A stretch of 64,000 bases of DNA from Deltaproteobacteria bacterium (lineage in GTDB: Bacteria; Myxococcota_A; UBA796; SXON01). Position 1 is the first letter of the stretch, and every line of letters starts with the position of its first letter. A program made the position numbers and the translations under genes. Below the pieces are notes generated by a model. That model was not told the DNA's origin and did not search any database. It worked only from the letters and a program-made list of their open reading frames with translations. The stretch is from the NCBI GenBank assembly GCA_947445035.1, contig CANFCK010000002.1:124001-188000 (forward strand), written 5' to 3'. Shown piece by piece: positions 17,117-24,626 of the stretch.

Positions 17117-17983
17117 GTGGTCGCGCCGTCGTTGTCCGCGTGCGTCATGGTCGACGGGAAGGTGGTCTACGCCCGCGCTCCGGACCTCGTCTACGACCTC
17201 GCGTCGCTGACCAAGGTCTTGTGTACCACCGAGTTGGCCCTCCGCATGGTGGAGGCTGGCCGGTTGAACCTGGCGGGGTCACATCGACTGTGGCAGCCGG
17301 GCATCACGACGCGGCTGCTGCTTCAACACTGTGCCGGCGCGCTGTGGTGGAAAGAACTGTGGCGGGCGGGCACCCGCGAGGACATCGTTCTCGCAGCACT
17401 TTCAGAGCCGTTGGTCGCCCCACCGGGGACCGCGCACACCTACACCGACCTCGGTTTCCTCTCGCTCGGCGCCGCAATCGAGGCGGAAGCGGGGGCGCCG
17501 CTTGACGAGGCGTTCACCGCGCTGGCACCGGAGGCCGCGCGGCTTTTCCGCTGGGGCCACCCCAACGCCGTCGCGACCGAGAATGGGCTGCAAGGGGTCG
17601 TCCACGACGACAACGCCCGCGCGATGGGGGGCGTCGCCGCGCACGCCGGGCTCTTCGGCGACGCGAGGTCGGTGGCCGCGGTCGCCTGGCGTTGGCTGGC
17701 GGGAGACGTACCGCTGGCGCAGCGGGCATTCACCGAACGTGGCCTCGGGAGCCACGCCCTCGGCTGGGACACGCCGTCGGGGCACGAATCCAGCGCCGGC
17801 CCTCGCCCGCCGCCGGATGCGGTGGGGCACACTGGCTTTACCGGGACCAGCCTGTGGGTATCTGCGGAGCAGAAGACCGTGGCCGTCCTGCTCACCAATC
17901 GAGTCGCCTTCGGACGCGACCCTGTCCGCATCCGCGCGCTGCGCCACCTGTGGCACCAGGCCGCGTGGCTCGGGGAGTCCTAG
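17117..17983 (+). CDS. beta-lactamase-family serine hydrolase
   Basis: From the GTG at 17117 the protein has 288 residues. It shows the class C beta-lactamase/DD-peptidase motifs SLTK (Ser30 nucleophile, Lys33), YTD at 109-111 in place of YxN, and HTG in HTGFTGTS in place of KTG. No signal peptide is visible, so it may act inside the cell. Homology-like sequence (LTRELDRLLDEATG) continues upstream to about 17075 with no ATG, GTG or TTG; a CTG at 17075, overlapping the ldcA stop, would be a better start for the family. The neighbour ldcA suggests a role in peptidoglycan peptide turnover; an esterase activity is also possible. Confidence 0.75.
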   Translation: MVAPSLSACVMVDGKVVYARAPDLVYDLASLTKVLCTTELALRMVEAGRLNLAGSHRLWQPGITTRLLLQHCAGALWWKELWRAGTREDIVLAALSEPLVAPPGTAHTYTDLGFLSLGAAIEAEAGAPLDEAFTALAPEAARLFRWGHPNAVATENGLQGVVHDDNARAMGGVAAHAGLFGDARSVAAVAWRWLAGDVPLAQRAFTERGLGSHALGWDTPSGHESSAGPRPPPDAVGHTGFTGTSLWVSAEQKTVAVLLTNRVAFGRDPVRIRALRHLWHQAAWLGES

Positions 17984-18000
17984 CCGCTTAAGCCCGCGCG

Positions 18001-18873
18001 ATGCCGCAGGACCCCTCTTCCCCGCGCTGGTTCGAGCAGTCGCCAGCGCCGCTGCAGACCGAGCCTCGGTCGCAGCCCGCCAAGAAGGACCTGTGGGTGC
18101 GCTGCCCAGGTTGCGACCAGATTCTCTTCCGGGCCGCGCTGGCCGACATCATGGGGGTGTGCCCCCACTGTGGCCGCCACCACCGGTGGGACAGCCTCGC
18201 GCGCCTCGACGCCCTCTGCGACGAAGGCAGCTTCGTCCGCCACGACCGGTACGTCGCGCCGGTCGATGCCTTGGGCTTCTCGGACGGCCAGTCGTACGCG
18301 GCCCGGTTGAGCGCCACGCAGCGCAACCTGGGCGAGCTGGACGCCTACGTGGCCGGCTCGGCGACCCTTCATGGGGTTGCGGTCGAGATCGGGACGTTCA
18401 ACTTCCGCTTCATGGGCGGCAGCATGGGCTCGGTCGTCGGAGAGCTCGTCACGCGGCAGTTTGAGCGCGCCACGTCGCTCCGCCGACCTGCCATCGTCAT
18501 TTCGGCGTCCGGCGGCGCGCGGATGCAAGAAGGGCTCCTGTCGTTGATGCAGATGGCGAGGACGTGCGCTGCGCTCTCCCGACTTCGGGACGTGGCCCGG
18601 ATGCCGTACATCTCGGTGCTTGCCGACCCCACGACGGGCGGAGTGGCAGCCAGCTTCGCGATGCTGGGCGATGTGATCATCGCGGAGCCGAACGCGCTGG
18701 TGGGCTTCGCTGGGCCACGCGTCATCCGCGAGACCATCGGGCAGGAGCTGCCGGAAGGCTTCCAGACCAGCGAATACCTGCTGGAGCACGGCATGGTCGA
18801 CATGATCGTCCCCCGTTCCGAGCTCAAGGACACGCTGGCCCGGCTCTGCCGGCACCTCAGCCCCGAAGCATGA
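18001..18873 (+). CDS. accD: acetyl-CoA carboxylase carboxyltransferase subunit beta
   Basis: This 290-residue protein carries the AccD zinc ribbon (Cys35, Cys38, Cys54, Cys57 in RCPGC and VCPHC) followed by the crotonase-fold carboxyltransferase domain with SGGARMQEG, DPTTGGVAASFAMLGD and GFAGPRVIRET. With the alpha subunit it transfers carboxyl from biotin to acetyl-CoA to make malonyl-CoA for fatty acid synthesis. The ATG is preceded by a weak ribosome site. folC overlaps it by ATGA, the classic accD-folC arrangement. Confidence 0.96.
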   Translation: MPQDPSSPRWFEQSPAPLQTEPRSQPAKKDLWVRCPGCDQILFRAALADIMGVCPHCGRHHRWDSLARLDALCDEGSFVRHDRYVAPVDALGFSDGQSYAARLSATQRNLGELDAYVAGSATLHGVAVEIGTFNFRFMGGSMGSVVGELVTRQFERATSLRRPAIVISASGGARMQEGLLSLMQMARTCAALSRLRDVARMPYISVLADPTTGGVAASFAMLGDVIIAEPNALVGFAGPRVIRETIGQELPEGFQTSEYLLEHGMVDMIVPRSELKDTLARLCRHLSPEA

Positions 18874-20132
18874 TCTCGCATCCGGTGCTCGACCGCCTCG
18901 CGGGCGCGGGCATCCGACTCGGCCTGGGCCGCATGCGCGACTTCTTGGCCAGCCTCGACCATCCCGAGGCCCGGTACCCCGTGCTCCACGTAGGGGGGAC
19001 CAACGGAAAAGGGAGCACTTGCCGACTTTTGGGCGCCATGCTCCGCGCTGAGGGGCAGCGGGTGGGGGTGCACACGTCCCCGCACTTGCAAGCCGTCAAC
19101 GAGCGCATCCGCTTAGGCGGGGTGCCGCTTTCCGATGCGGAGCTGGTCGCCGTGATCGAACGGGTGGACGCGGCACGATTGGCGTGGGCCCGACGGACGC
19201 TCCCCGCCGACGAGGCGTTTCCGCTGACCTACTTCGAGTTCACCGTCGCCTGCGCGTTTCTGGCCTTTGCCGAGGCGCAGGTGGACGTCGCCGTGGTCGA
19301 GGTCGGCATGGGCGGGCGCCTCGACGCCACCAACGTGGTGAGCCCCCGGGCAACCGCCATCGTCAGCGTCGGGCTGGACCACTGCGAGGAGCTTGGTTGG
19401 GACATCGCCTCGATCGCGGGCGAGAAGGCCGGCATCATCAAGACAGGAGTGCCGGTGGTGGTCGGCCCGATGCCGGCGGAGGCGCTGGCGATCGTTCGCG
19501 CCGTTGCCGCCGAGCGCGCCGCCCCGCTTCATGTCTGGGGCCACGACTTCGAGGCCTTCGGAGACGTCAGCAGCTTCCGTTACGCGGGCAGCAGCACGCT
19601 GGATGGCCTGGCGCTGGGGCTGGCGGGCGACCACCAGGTGGTCAATGCCGGGGTGGCGCTCCGGGTTTTGGAGGTCGCAGGTCTCGCGGTTTCGTCGCGG
19701 GCAATGCGCGATGGGCTCGCCGAAGCGCGCCACCCCGGCCGCCTGGAGTGGCTGGCGCCGGACGTCTTGGCGGACGGCGCGCACAATCCGGACGGGGCCA
19801 CCACCTTGGCGAACTTCCTGGCGCGACTGCCGCGAGACCGGCGCCGCACGCTCGTCCTCGGCGGGGGAACCGACAAAGACCTCCGTGGCGTCGCGACCAC
19901 CCTGGCGCCAGTCGTGGACCGCATCTTCACGACCGCCGGCAGCCACAGCAAGGCGCGAAACCCCGCCGACGTCGCGGGCCAGTGTGAGGGCCTCTCGGTG
20001 CCGGTCACGCCCGCCGGCGCCCTCGCAGACGCGCTCCGGGCCGCCCGTCAAGACGGCGATCTCGTCGTCGTCGCCGGCTCGCTGTACCTCATCGGGGAGC
20101 TGCGAGACCTGCTCGGAGCCGTAGCGGCGTGA
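18870..20132 (+). CDS. folC: folylpolyglutamate/dihydrofolate synthase
   Basis: This 420-residue protein is a Mur-ligase-family enzyme that adds glutamate to dihydropteroate or folate. It has the ATP loop GGTNGKGST (residues 42-50), the HTSPHL segment, the EVGMGGRLDATN motif typical of FolC, and the C-terminal domain with DGAHNPDG. The ATG at 18870 overlaps the accD stop as ATGA, and its own stop is overlapped by the GTG of the LptD-like gene, so the three genes are coupled. Catalytic residues appear intact. Confidence 0.95.
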   Translation: MISHPVLDRLAGAGIRLGLGRMRDFLASLDHPEARYPVLHVGGTNGKGSTCRLLGAMLRAEGQRVGVHTSPHLQAVNERIRLGGVPLSDAELVAVIERVDAARLAWARRTLPADEAFPLTYFEFTVACAFLAFAEAQVDVAVVEVGMGGRLDATNVVSPRATAIVSVGLDHCEELGWDIASIAGEKAGIIKTGVPVVVGPMPAEALAIVRAVAAERAAPLHVWGHDFEAFGDVSSFRYAGSSTLDGLALGLAGDHQVVNAGVALRVLEVAGLAVSSRAMRDGLAEARHPGRLEWLAPDVLADGAHNPDGATTLANFLARLPRDRRRTLVLGGGTDKDLRGVATTLAPVVDRIFTTAGSHSKARNPADVAGQCEGLSVPVTPAGALADALRAARQDGDLVVVAGSLYLIGELRDLLGAVAA

Positions 20133-21865
20133 CCGCCGCCGAAGCGGCCGACCCCGCGCCCGTCGAGGTGGAGCGGGTGGCGGTCCGCGGCGACCGTCTG
20201 AGCTGGGTGGGTGGCCGCCTTGAGGCCGAGGGGAACGTGGTTGTAGAGGTGGGGACCGACGTCCTGCGCGCCCGCGCCGCGACCGGCACCGCCGACCTGC
20301 TCACGGTTTTCGACGGCGTGTGGGAACGGCCCAGCGGCTCGATCACCTTCGCGACGGCGCAAGTAAAACTCCGGGCGCGCTCGGGGATTCTGACCACCGC
20401 CCACGTGGAAGCGGGCGAGGTCACCCTGGACGCGGCGACCCTCGCCGCCGATGCGAGTGGAAATCTTCTCGCAACGTCGGCTCGGTTGAGCCCCTGTCGG
20501 TGCACCGACGGGGGGCGGCCGGCGCTGAGCTTTCACGCGCGCGAGATCGAGGTCCTGGAAGCCGACGTCGCCATCGTGCGCGATGGGAGCCTCCGACTCT
20601 TCGACGTGCCGATCCTCCCCGTGCCCTGGTGGCGGGAACCGCTCGATCCACGCCGATTCCGCCTCCTTTTCCCCGAGCTCGGCTATGGCGCCGACGGTTG
20701 GAACGCGCGCTGGCGCGGGCGCGTGGGGGTGCAGTCCGAATTCTTCACCTTCGGCCCGGCCTGGCGAGAAGACCGGGGATTTCGCGCCGAGCTGGCGACG
20801 ACGGGTCCGGTTGGGTTCGATGGAGTGGCCGGCTGGGACCAGCTGACCTCAACCGCGCGGGGCGCGGCGTCTTCCCGCGGCGGGTTCGCCGGGGCCGGGG
20901 CGCAGCGAGCGGCGTGGGACCTGACCGTCCAGAGCGACGCGGCCTACGCGGAGGACTACAGCCCGTCCTTCGTCGATCGCGGCGTGGCCTGGCGGGAGTC
21001 GCGCGCGGTCCTGGGCACGGGACCCCTTCGCCTCATCGGCCAACTGCCTGACGACGGCGGCCGGGCGACGCTCGCACAGCTGCGGGTACGTCCGGAGCTG
21101 CGGGGAGATGGCTGGGTGCTGGCCCCGAGCGCCGCCGTCGGGTTGCGCGGCACGGTCTCACCGACTTGGGACGGGGCCACCGCAACCCCGGTCGGCGAGC
21201 TGGCGGCCGAAGCGCGGGGGGCGCACACCTGGCACGTTCTGCATCTGGAAGGGCGCGCCCTCGCCGCGGTGGACGGCCCCCTCGACGAGTCCGATGGCGT
21301 CACGTTCACAGAGGCGTTGGCGGCGCGGGCAGAGCTGCCCTTTTGGGTGGACGCGGGGGATCGACGGTGGCAGTTCTTCGCGGGGGTCCGGGCTGCCGAC
21401 GACGGCGCCGCGGCGCGCTTCGGCGAGTTGCCGGGGCTGGGCCCCGACGTGCGGGCCGAGACCGTGATCGACGGCACCGTGCTGACCGGCGAAGCCGCGG
21501 TCGTCTGGGACGGCGAATGGACCCCTCTGGTGAGCGTCCAGGCAGCGGGCGCCGACGTGCTCGCTCGCGCCGAGCTGGCGCCGACCCGGCAGCTCCTCGC
21601 GGTGCGCACCCAGGGGGCGGTCGAGGTGGACGCGGGCGTGCTGTTCTCGGCCGATACCGCGGTGGCCTGGGCCGACGCCGCCCTGCACATCAAGCGCCTG
21701 GTCGTCGGTGGGGGGGCCAGCCGTGGGCTACTGCCCGATGACGCGGCCAACGGGGTCGCGCGGCTCGGCTACGACGATGGGTGTTCGGCGCTGGTGGTGT
21801 CGGCAGCCTTCGCGCCTGACCGGGAGCTTCCGGACTTCGGGGTGAGGCTGGAGCTGCGGAAGTGA
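20129..21865 (+). CDS. LptD/OstA-like outer-membrane assembly protein
   Basis: This 578-residue protein resembles LptD. The N-terminal part (about residues 12-130) looks like the OstA/LptA-type fold that binds LPS, and includes EAEGNVVVEVGTDVLRAR. The following segment has the family's FDVPILPVPWWREPLD and RFRLLFPELGYGADGWN, which marks the start of the barrel. The rest is barrel-like. It is shorter than E. coli LptD (about 780 residues) and shows no signal peptide after the GTG at 20129, which is odd for an exported protein. No in-frame start upstream gives one. It sits third in the accD-folC operon. If exported it would take lipopolysaccharide or another lipid to the surface. Confidence 0.65.
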   Translation: MTAAEAADPAPVEVERVAVRGDRLSWVGGRLEAEGNVVVEVGTDVLRARAATGTADLLTVFDGVWERPSGSITFATAQVKLRARSGILTTAHVEAGEVTLDAATLAADASGNLLATSARLSPCRCTDGGRPALSFHAREIEVLEADVAIVRDGSLRLFDVPILPVPWWREPLDPRRFRLLFPELGYGADGWNARWRGRVGVQSEFFTFGPAWREDRGFRAELATTGPVGFDGVAGWDQLTSTARGAASSRGGFAGAGAQRAAWDLTVQSDAAYAEDYSPSFVDRGVAWRESRAVLGTGPLRLIGQLPDDGGRATLAQLRVRPELRGDGWVLAPSAAVGLRGTVSPTWDGATATPVGELAAEARGAHTWHVLHLEGRALAAVDGPLDESDGVTFTEALAARAELPFWVDAGDRRWQFFAGVRAADDGAAARFGELPGLGPDVRAETVIDGTVLTGEAAVVWDGEWTPLVSVQAAGADVLARAELAPTRQLLAVRTQGAVEVDAGVLFSADTAVAWADAALHIKRLVVGGGASRGLLPDDAANGVARLGYDDGCSALVVSAAFAPDRELPDFGVRLELRK

Positions 21866-21874
21866 GCCGCGGCC

Positions 21875-22885
21875 CTACTCCGCGCAGCCGACCCGATACA
21901 GCGGCGGATTCAGCCCTTCGGAAACGGTGACGAATCCGGGCCGACCAGGGTCGTAGCCCACCGCTTCGCCTTGGCGTTCTTCCCCGGTCGCCAGCTCGGC
22001 CCGGGTGGCGTTGACAAGGTCGTCGAGGCCGCCCGGCGTCAACGTGTACTCCCAGACATGGCCGTAGGTGCGCATCACGAAGCGCGTGCCGTCCGGCCAG
22101 AGATCGGCGCTGGTGGCGGCCGCGCTCCCCAATTCGCCCTCGGCACCCGTGGCGAAGCGCCCCCGCTTGTCGAGCGTGACCGTCGTGGCGGCGTCGAGCG
22201 TCGCGAAGCTGTAGGCCGTGGACTGGGCGGTGTCGTACTCCTTGGAGAAGAGCACCGGCATCCCCGTGGGCAGGATGGCCATCGACTCGCTGTCCCAGTT
22301 GCCGTCCGGGTACACGTACGGGAACACGTCCGGGGTGACGCTCAGCGTCTCGACCCCAACGCCGGTCAGTTCGGGCTCGGGGAAGCGCAAGACCCCGTGC
22401 CAGGGGCGATCGTGGGAGTTGTCCCCGATGTCACCCACGAAGATACAGGTGTCGTCCCCGCAGGGGCCCACGGCCAGGTCCTCCCAATCGTTGTTCACCA
22501 CGTCCGTCAGCTCGATGCGCGCCACCGTGCTGCCCGCCGCATCCAACCCGTAGACGGCGTTTTCGCCGGCGTGGTCTTCCATGGCCCAGAGGATGTCGGG
22601 GTTCTTCCAAGAGACCGCGAGCCCGCTGAGCTCGTCGAGCGCGACATCTCCGACGACGCCGGTCTGTTGGGGAGCGCCGTAGCCCGCACACGGGATCGGC
22701 GCGGGCTCCTCGGTCGGGGCGGTGTCATCTGCGGCGGCGTCGTCTGCGGCAGAGTCGGCGTTCCCGGCGGCGGTATCGCCGGATTCAAGCGCCGAGAGGT
22801 CCAGCCGCTCAGCGTCGGGAGGTACCGGGTACGCTTCGGAACATCCGGCGGACAAGGTCAGGAGAAGGATGCGAACCGTAGACAT
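21875..22885 (-). CDS. propeller-like surface lipoprotein
   Basis: About 336 residues. The ATG at 22885 gives a lipoprotein signal (LLLTLSAGC) with lipidation at the Cys of AGC. An Asp/Ala/Thr-rich linker follows. The mature part contains LSGLAVSWKNPDILWAMEDHAGE, VNNDWEDLAVGPCGDDTCIFVGDIGDN and VFPYVYPDGNWDSESMAI, a pattern seen in esterase-like/phytase-like beta-propeller lipoproteins of deltaproteobacteria. No catalytic residues can be assigned. An in-frame ATG at 22981 would add 32 residues and destroy the signal peptide, so I reject it. Function unknown. Confidence 0.65.
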   Translation of the reverse strand: MSTVRILLLTLSAGCSEAYPVPPDAERLDLSALESGDTAAGNADSAADDAAADDTAPTEEPAPIPCAGYGAPQQTGVVGDVALDELSGLAVSWKNPDILWAMEDHAGENAVYGLDAAGSTVARIELTDVVNNDWEDLAVGPCGDDTCIFVGDIGDNSHDRPWHGVLRFPEPELTGVGVETLSVTPDVFPYVYPDGNWDSESMAILPTGMPVLFSKEYDTAQSTAYSFATLDAATTVTLDKRGRFATGAEGELGSAAATSADLWPDGTRFVMRTYGHVWEYTLTPGGLDDLVNATRAELATGEERQGEAVGYDPGRPGFVTVSEGLNPPLYRVGCAE

Positions 22886-23046
22886 GCGTTTCACTCCCGT
22901 AACATTGATGCCGACGCTCTGATCGGGGGCTTCACCTGTTGGCGGGTTTTGCGGATTCCACACGAGCGGGTCCGGGACCATCTGGGCGATGCGGTGGGCC
23001 CGGCCGTCTCGTCAGACGGACGCCGCGCCGCATCGCGGCGGAGCCA

Positions 23047-23330
23047 TCATGGCAGGATGTCGGCCCCCGAGAAGACGTAGAGGTCGTCGCGACCTTTGGA
23101 CAGCAGTTCCAACAGGTCGGTGACGCCATCTCCAGTGACATCGGGAACGAATAACGCCCCTCGTCGTCGCTCACCCGCGGGCGGAACGACGACCCAGGCG
23201 GCATCCTTCAACGTCATCGTCCCCTCGCAGACCGGCGAGAACACGGCGCTGGCGACACCGCTGTACCCGTCGACGGCCGTTGCAGTCATCGTCCAGGCCA
23301 TCGCAGACCTCGATGTCGCCGATGCTCCGC
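23047..23330 (-). pseudogene. remnant of a MopE/FG-GAP lipoprotein gene
   Basis: On the minus strand this segment carries two protein-like pieces in different frames. One frame gives GDIEVCDGLDDDCNG, the diagnostic MopE-type motif. Then a second frame gives DGYSGVASAVFSPVCEG and ends in DVTGDGVTDLLELLSKGRDDLYVFSGADILP, an FG-GAP-like tail with DxTGDGxxD. The frame change right after DCNG, and the lack of any N-terminal part, indicate a broken gene. It runs against the start of the RTX gene and probably once matched the intact family members in this window. Confidence 0.55.
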
Positions 23331-23501
23331 GTGCGCGACCTCGACGGCGCCCCTTTTTTTGTAAAGGAAGTGTAAAATCCAGCAATGGAAACGCAAATAC
23401 TCCAAATTCTTGTGTGATCGCGATTGCGGCCGTGTGCGATGCTGTCGTGTTGGCGATTTTGCCGGTATTTTCACCCTTCGAGGTTTCGCATGCTCGTTTT
23501 A

Positions 23502-23515
23502 CCCCCCCCCCCCCC
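23502..23515. repeat. 14-base poly-C tract at the RTX gene start
   Basis: Fourteen consecutive C bases follow ATGCTCGTTTTA. The ATG at 23490 has a GAGG ribosome site at 23480-23483 with 6-base spacing, but its frame stops after 15 codons because of the tract length. With 12 or 15 C bases the ATG would read straight into the signal-peptide-like frame of the RTX protein. The tract is therefore a candidate phase-variation switch or a sequencing error. Confidence 0.7.
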
Positions 23516-23527
23516 AGTTCCCGCGTT

Positions 23528-24613
23528 GTGCAGCTGATCCTGGCAGCGCTCGCGGTGTCGGCCCCTGACCTCGCCCGGGCCGCCTGTGCCGCCAACAGCA
23601 CCGCTATCGGAACGACGATTTGCAGCTACAACAGTAGCAACGACGTGGTGACCTGCAACCTCGCCGCGCTGGGCGACAGCACCGGAGCCACCGCGTACGC
23701 GGTCTACGACACCGGCCTGAATGCTTGCGCTGAAGAGTACTGTGTCTGGGGAACAGACGCGAACAGCGGCGCCAACTTCTGCTATGAGCACGACACTAGC
23801 ACCTCCGGGCCCATCCGTGGCATCGACGTGCTCGGGGGTTCGTCTGCGGACTTCGTCTACTTCTCCGACGTCGTCACCGGCCAGCACCTGGAGCCGGACG
23901 GTTCGGGCAATCTGACGGCCCGCGCGTTGGTCTTCGGCGGGAACGACTACGTGCTGGGCTCGACGTACAGCGCCAACGACTACGTCGAACGCTTCTGGGG
24001 CGGCGACAACGACGACACCCTGGACGGAGATGAGGGGATCGACGAGCTCCAGGGAGAAGGCGGAGTGGACACCTTGTACGGTGGCGACGGTCGCGACGAA
24101 CTGCACGGTGGCGATGGGAACGACAACCTGTACGGCGACGGCGACGACGACGTCTGCTACGGCGACGCCCAAGACGATGTCATCTACGGTGGCGAAGCGC
24201 TCGACTTGATCTATGGTGGGAGCGGGAACGACACCATCGATGGCGGCACCGGCGCGGACACCATCCTGGGCGAGGCTAACAACGACACCATCGTGGGCAA
24301 CGAGGGCGACGACATCGTGTCGGGCGGCTCGGGTATCGACACGATCTACGGCGGATTGGGCGACGACGACCTCGCCGGCGGCCCGAACAACGACACTATC
24401 TATGGCGGCACCGAAAGCGACGCCATCTGCGGAGACAGCGGGCTCGACACGCTGTACGGCGACGGCGGCGACGACATCCTGTACGGCGCGGTAGGCGCGG
24501 GCGAGACCGAGGACGGTGGGGCCAACTCCGACTCCTGCGAGGGCTACCCCGCCGCGGCTGCCGCGGTGAACTGCGAAGCAGGGTGGCCGTCCGCTCGCCC
24601 GTGCGCGCTGTAG
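23528..24613 (+). CDS. secreted RTX-type calcium-binding repeat protein
   Basis: The frame has a hydrophobic leader (VQLILAALAVSAPDLARA) and a Cys-rich segment (AACAANST, TTICSYNSSND, CNLAAL), then about 14 nonapeptide RTX repeats of the GGxGxDxxx type from about residue 170 to 345 (for example GGSGNDTIDGG and GGLGDDDLAGG). RTX repeats fold into calcium-filled beta-rolls outside the cell. I give the GTG at 23528 as the first in-frame start; the real start may be the ATG at 23490 if the poly-C tract shifts (see that entry). An upstream in-frame ATG at 23096 is rejected because it runs over the gene remnant. No enzyme domain follows the repeats. A structural or adhesive surface role is inferred. 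Confidence 0.7.
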   Translation: MQLILAALAVSAPDLARAACAANSTAIGTTICSYNSSNDVVTCNLAALGDSTGATAYAVYDTGLNACAEEYCVWGTDANSGANFCYEHDTSTSGPIRGIDVLGGSSADFVYFSDVVTGQHLEPDGSGNLTARALVFGGNDYVLGSTYSANDYVERFWGGDNDDTLDGDEGIDELQGEGGVDTLYGGDGRDELHGGDGNDNLYGDGDDDVCYGDAQDDVIYGGEALDLIYGGSGNDTIDGGTGADTILGEANNDTIVGNEGDDIVSGGSGIDTIYGGLGDDDLAGGPNNDTIYGGTESDAICGDSGLDTLYGDGGDDILYGAVGAGETEDGGANSDSCEGYPAAAAAVNCEAGWPSARPCAL

Positions 24614-24626
24614 GGTAAGGGTACCC

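Noticed and set aside
16212..17983. MccF-type immunity gene with a beta-lactamase
   Set aside because: The LD-carboxypeptidase length, SDGT motif and gene pair with a serine hydrolase fit peptidoglycan recycling better; no peptide-antibiotic genes are near.
22932..23204. Small minus-strand gene of 90 codons
   Set aside because: It is another frame of the MopE remnant and has no motif of its own.
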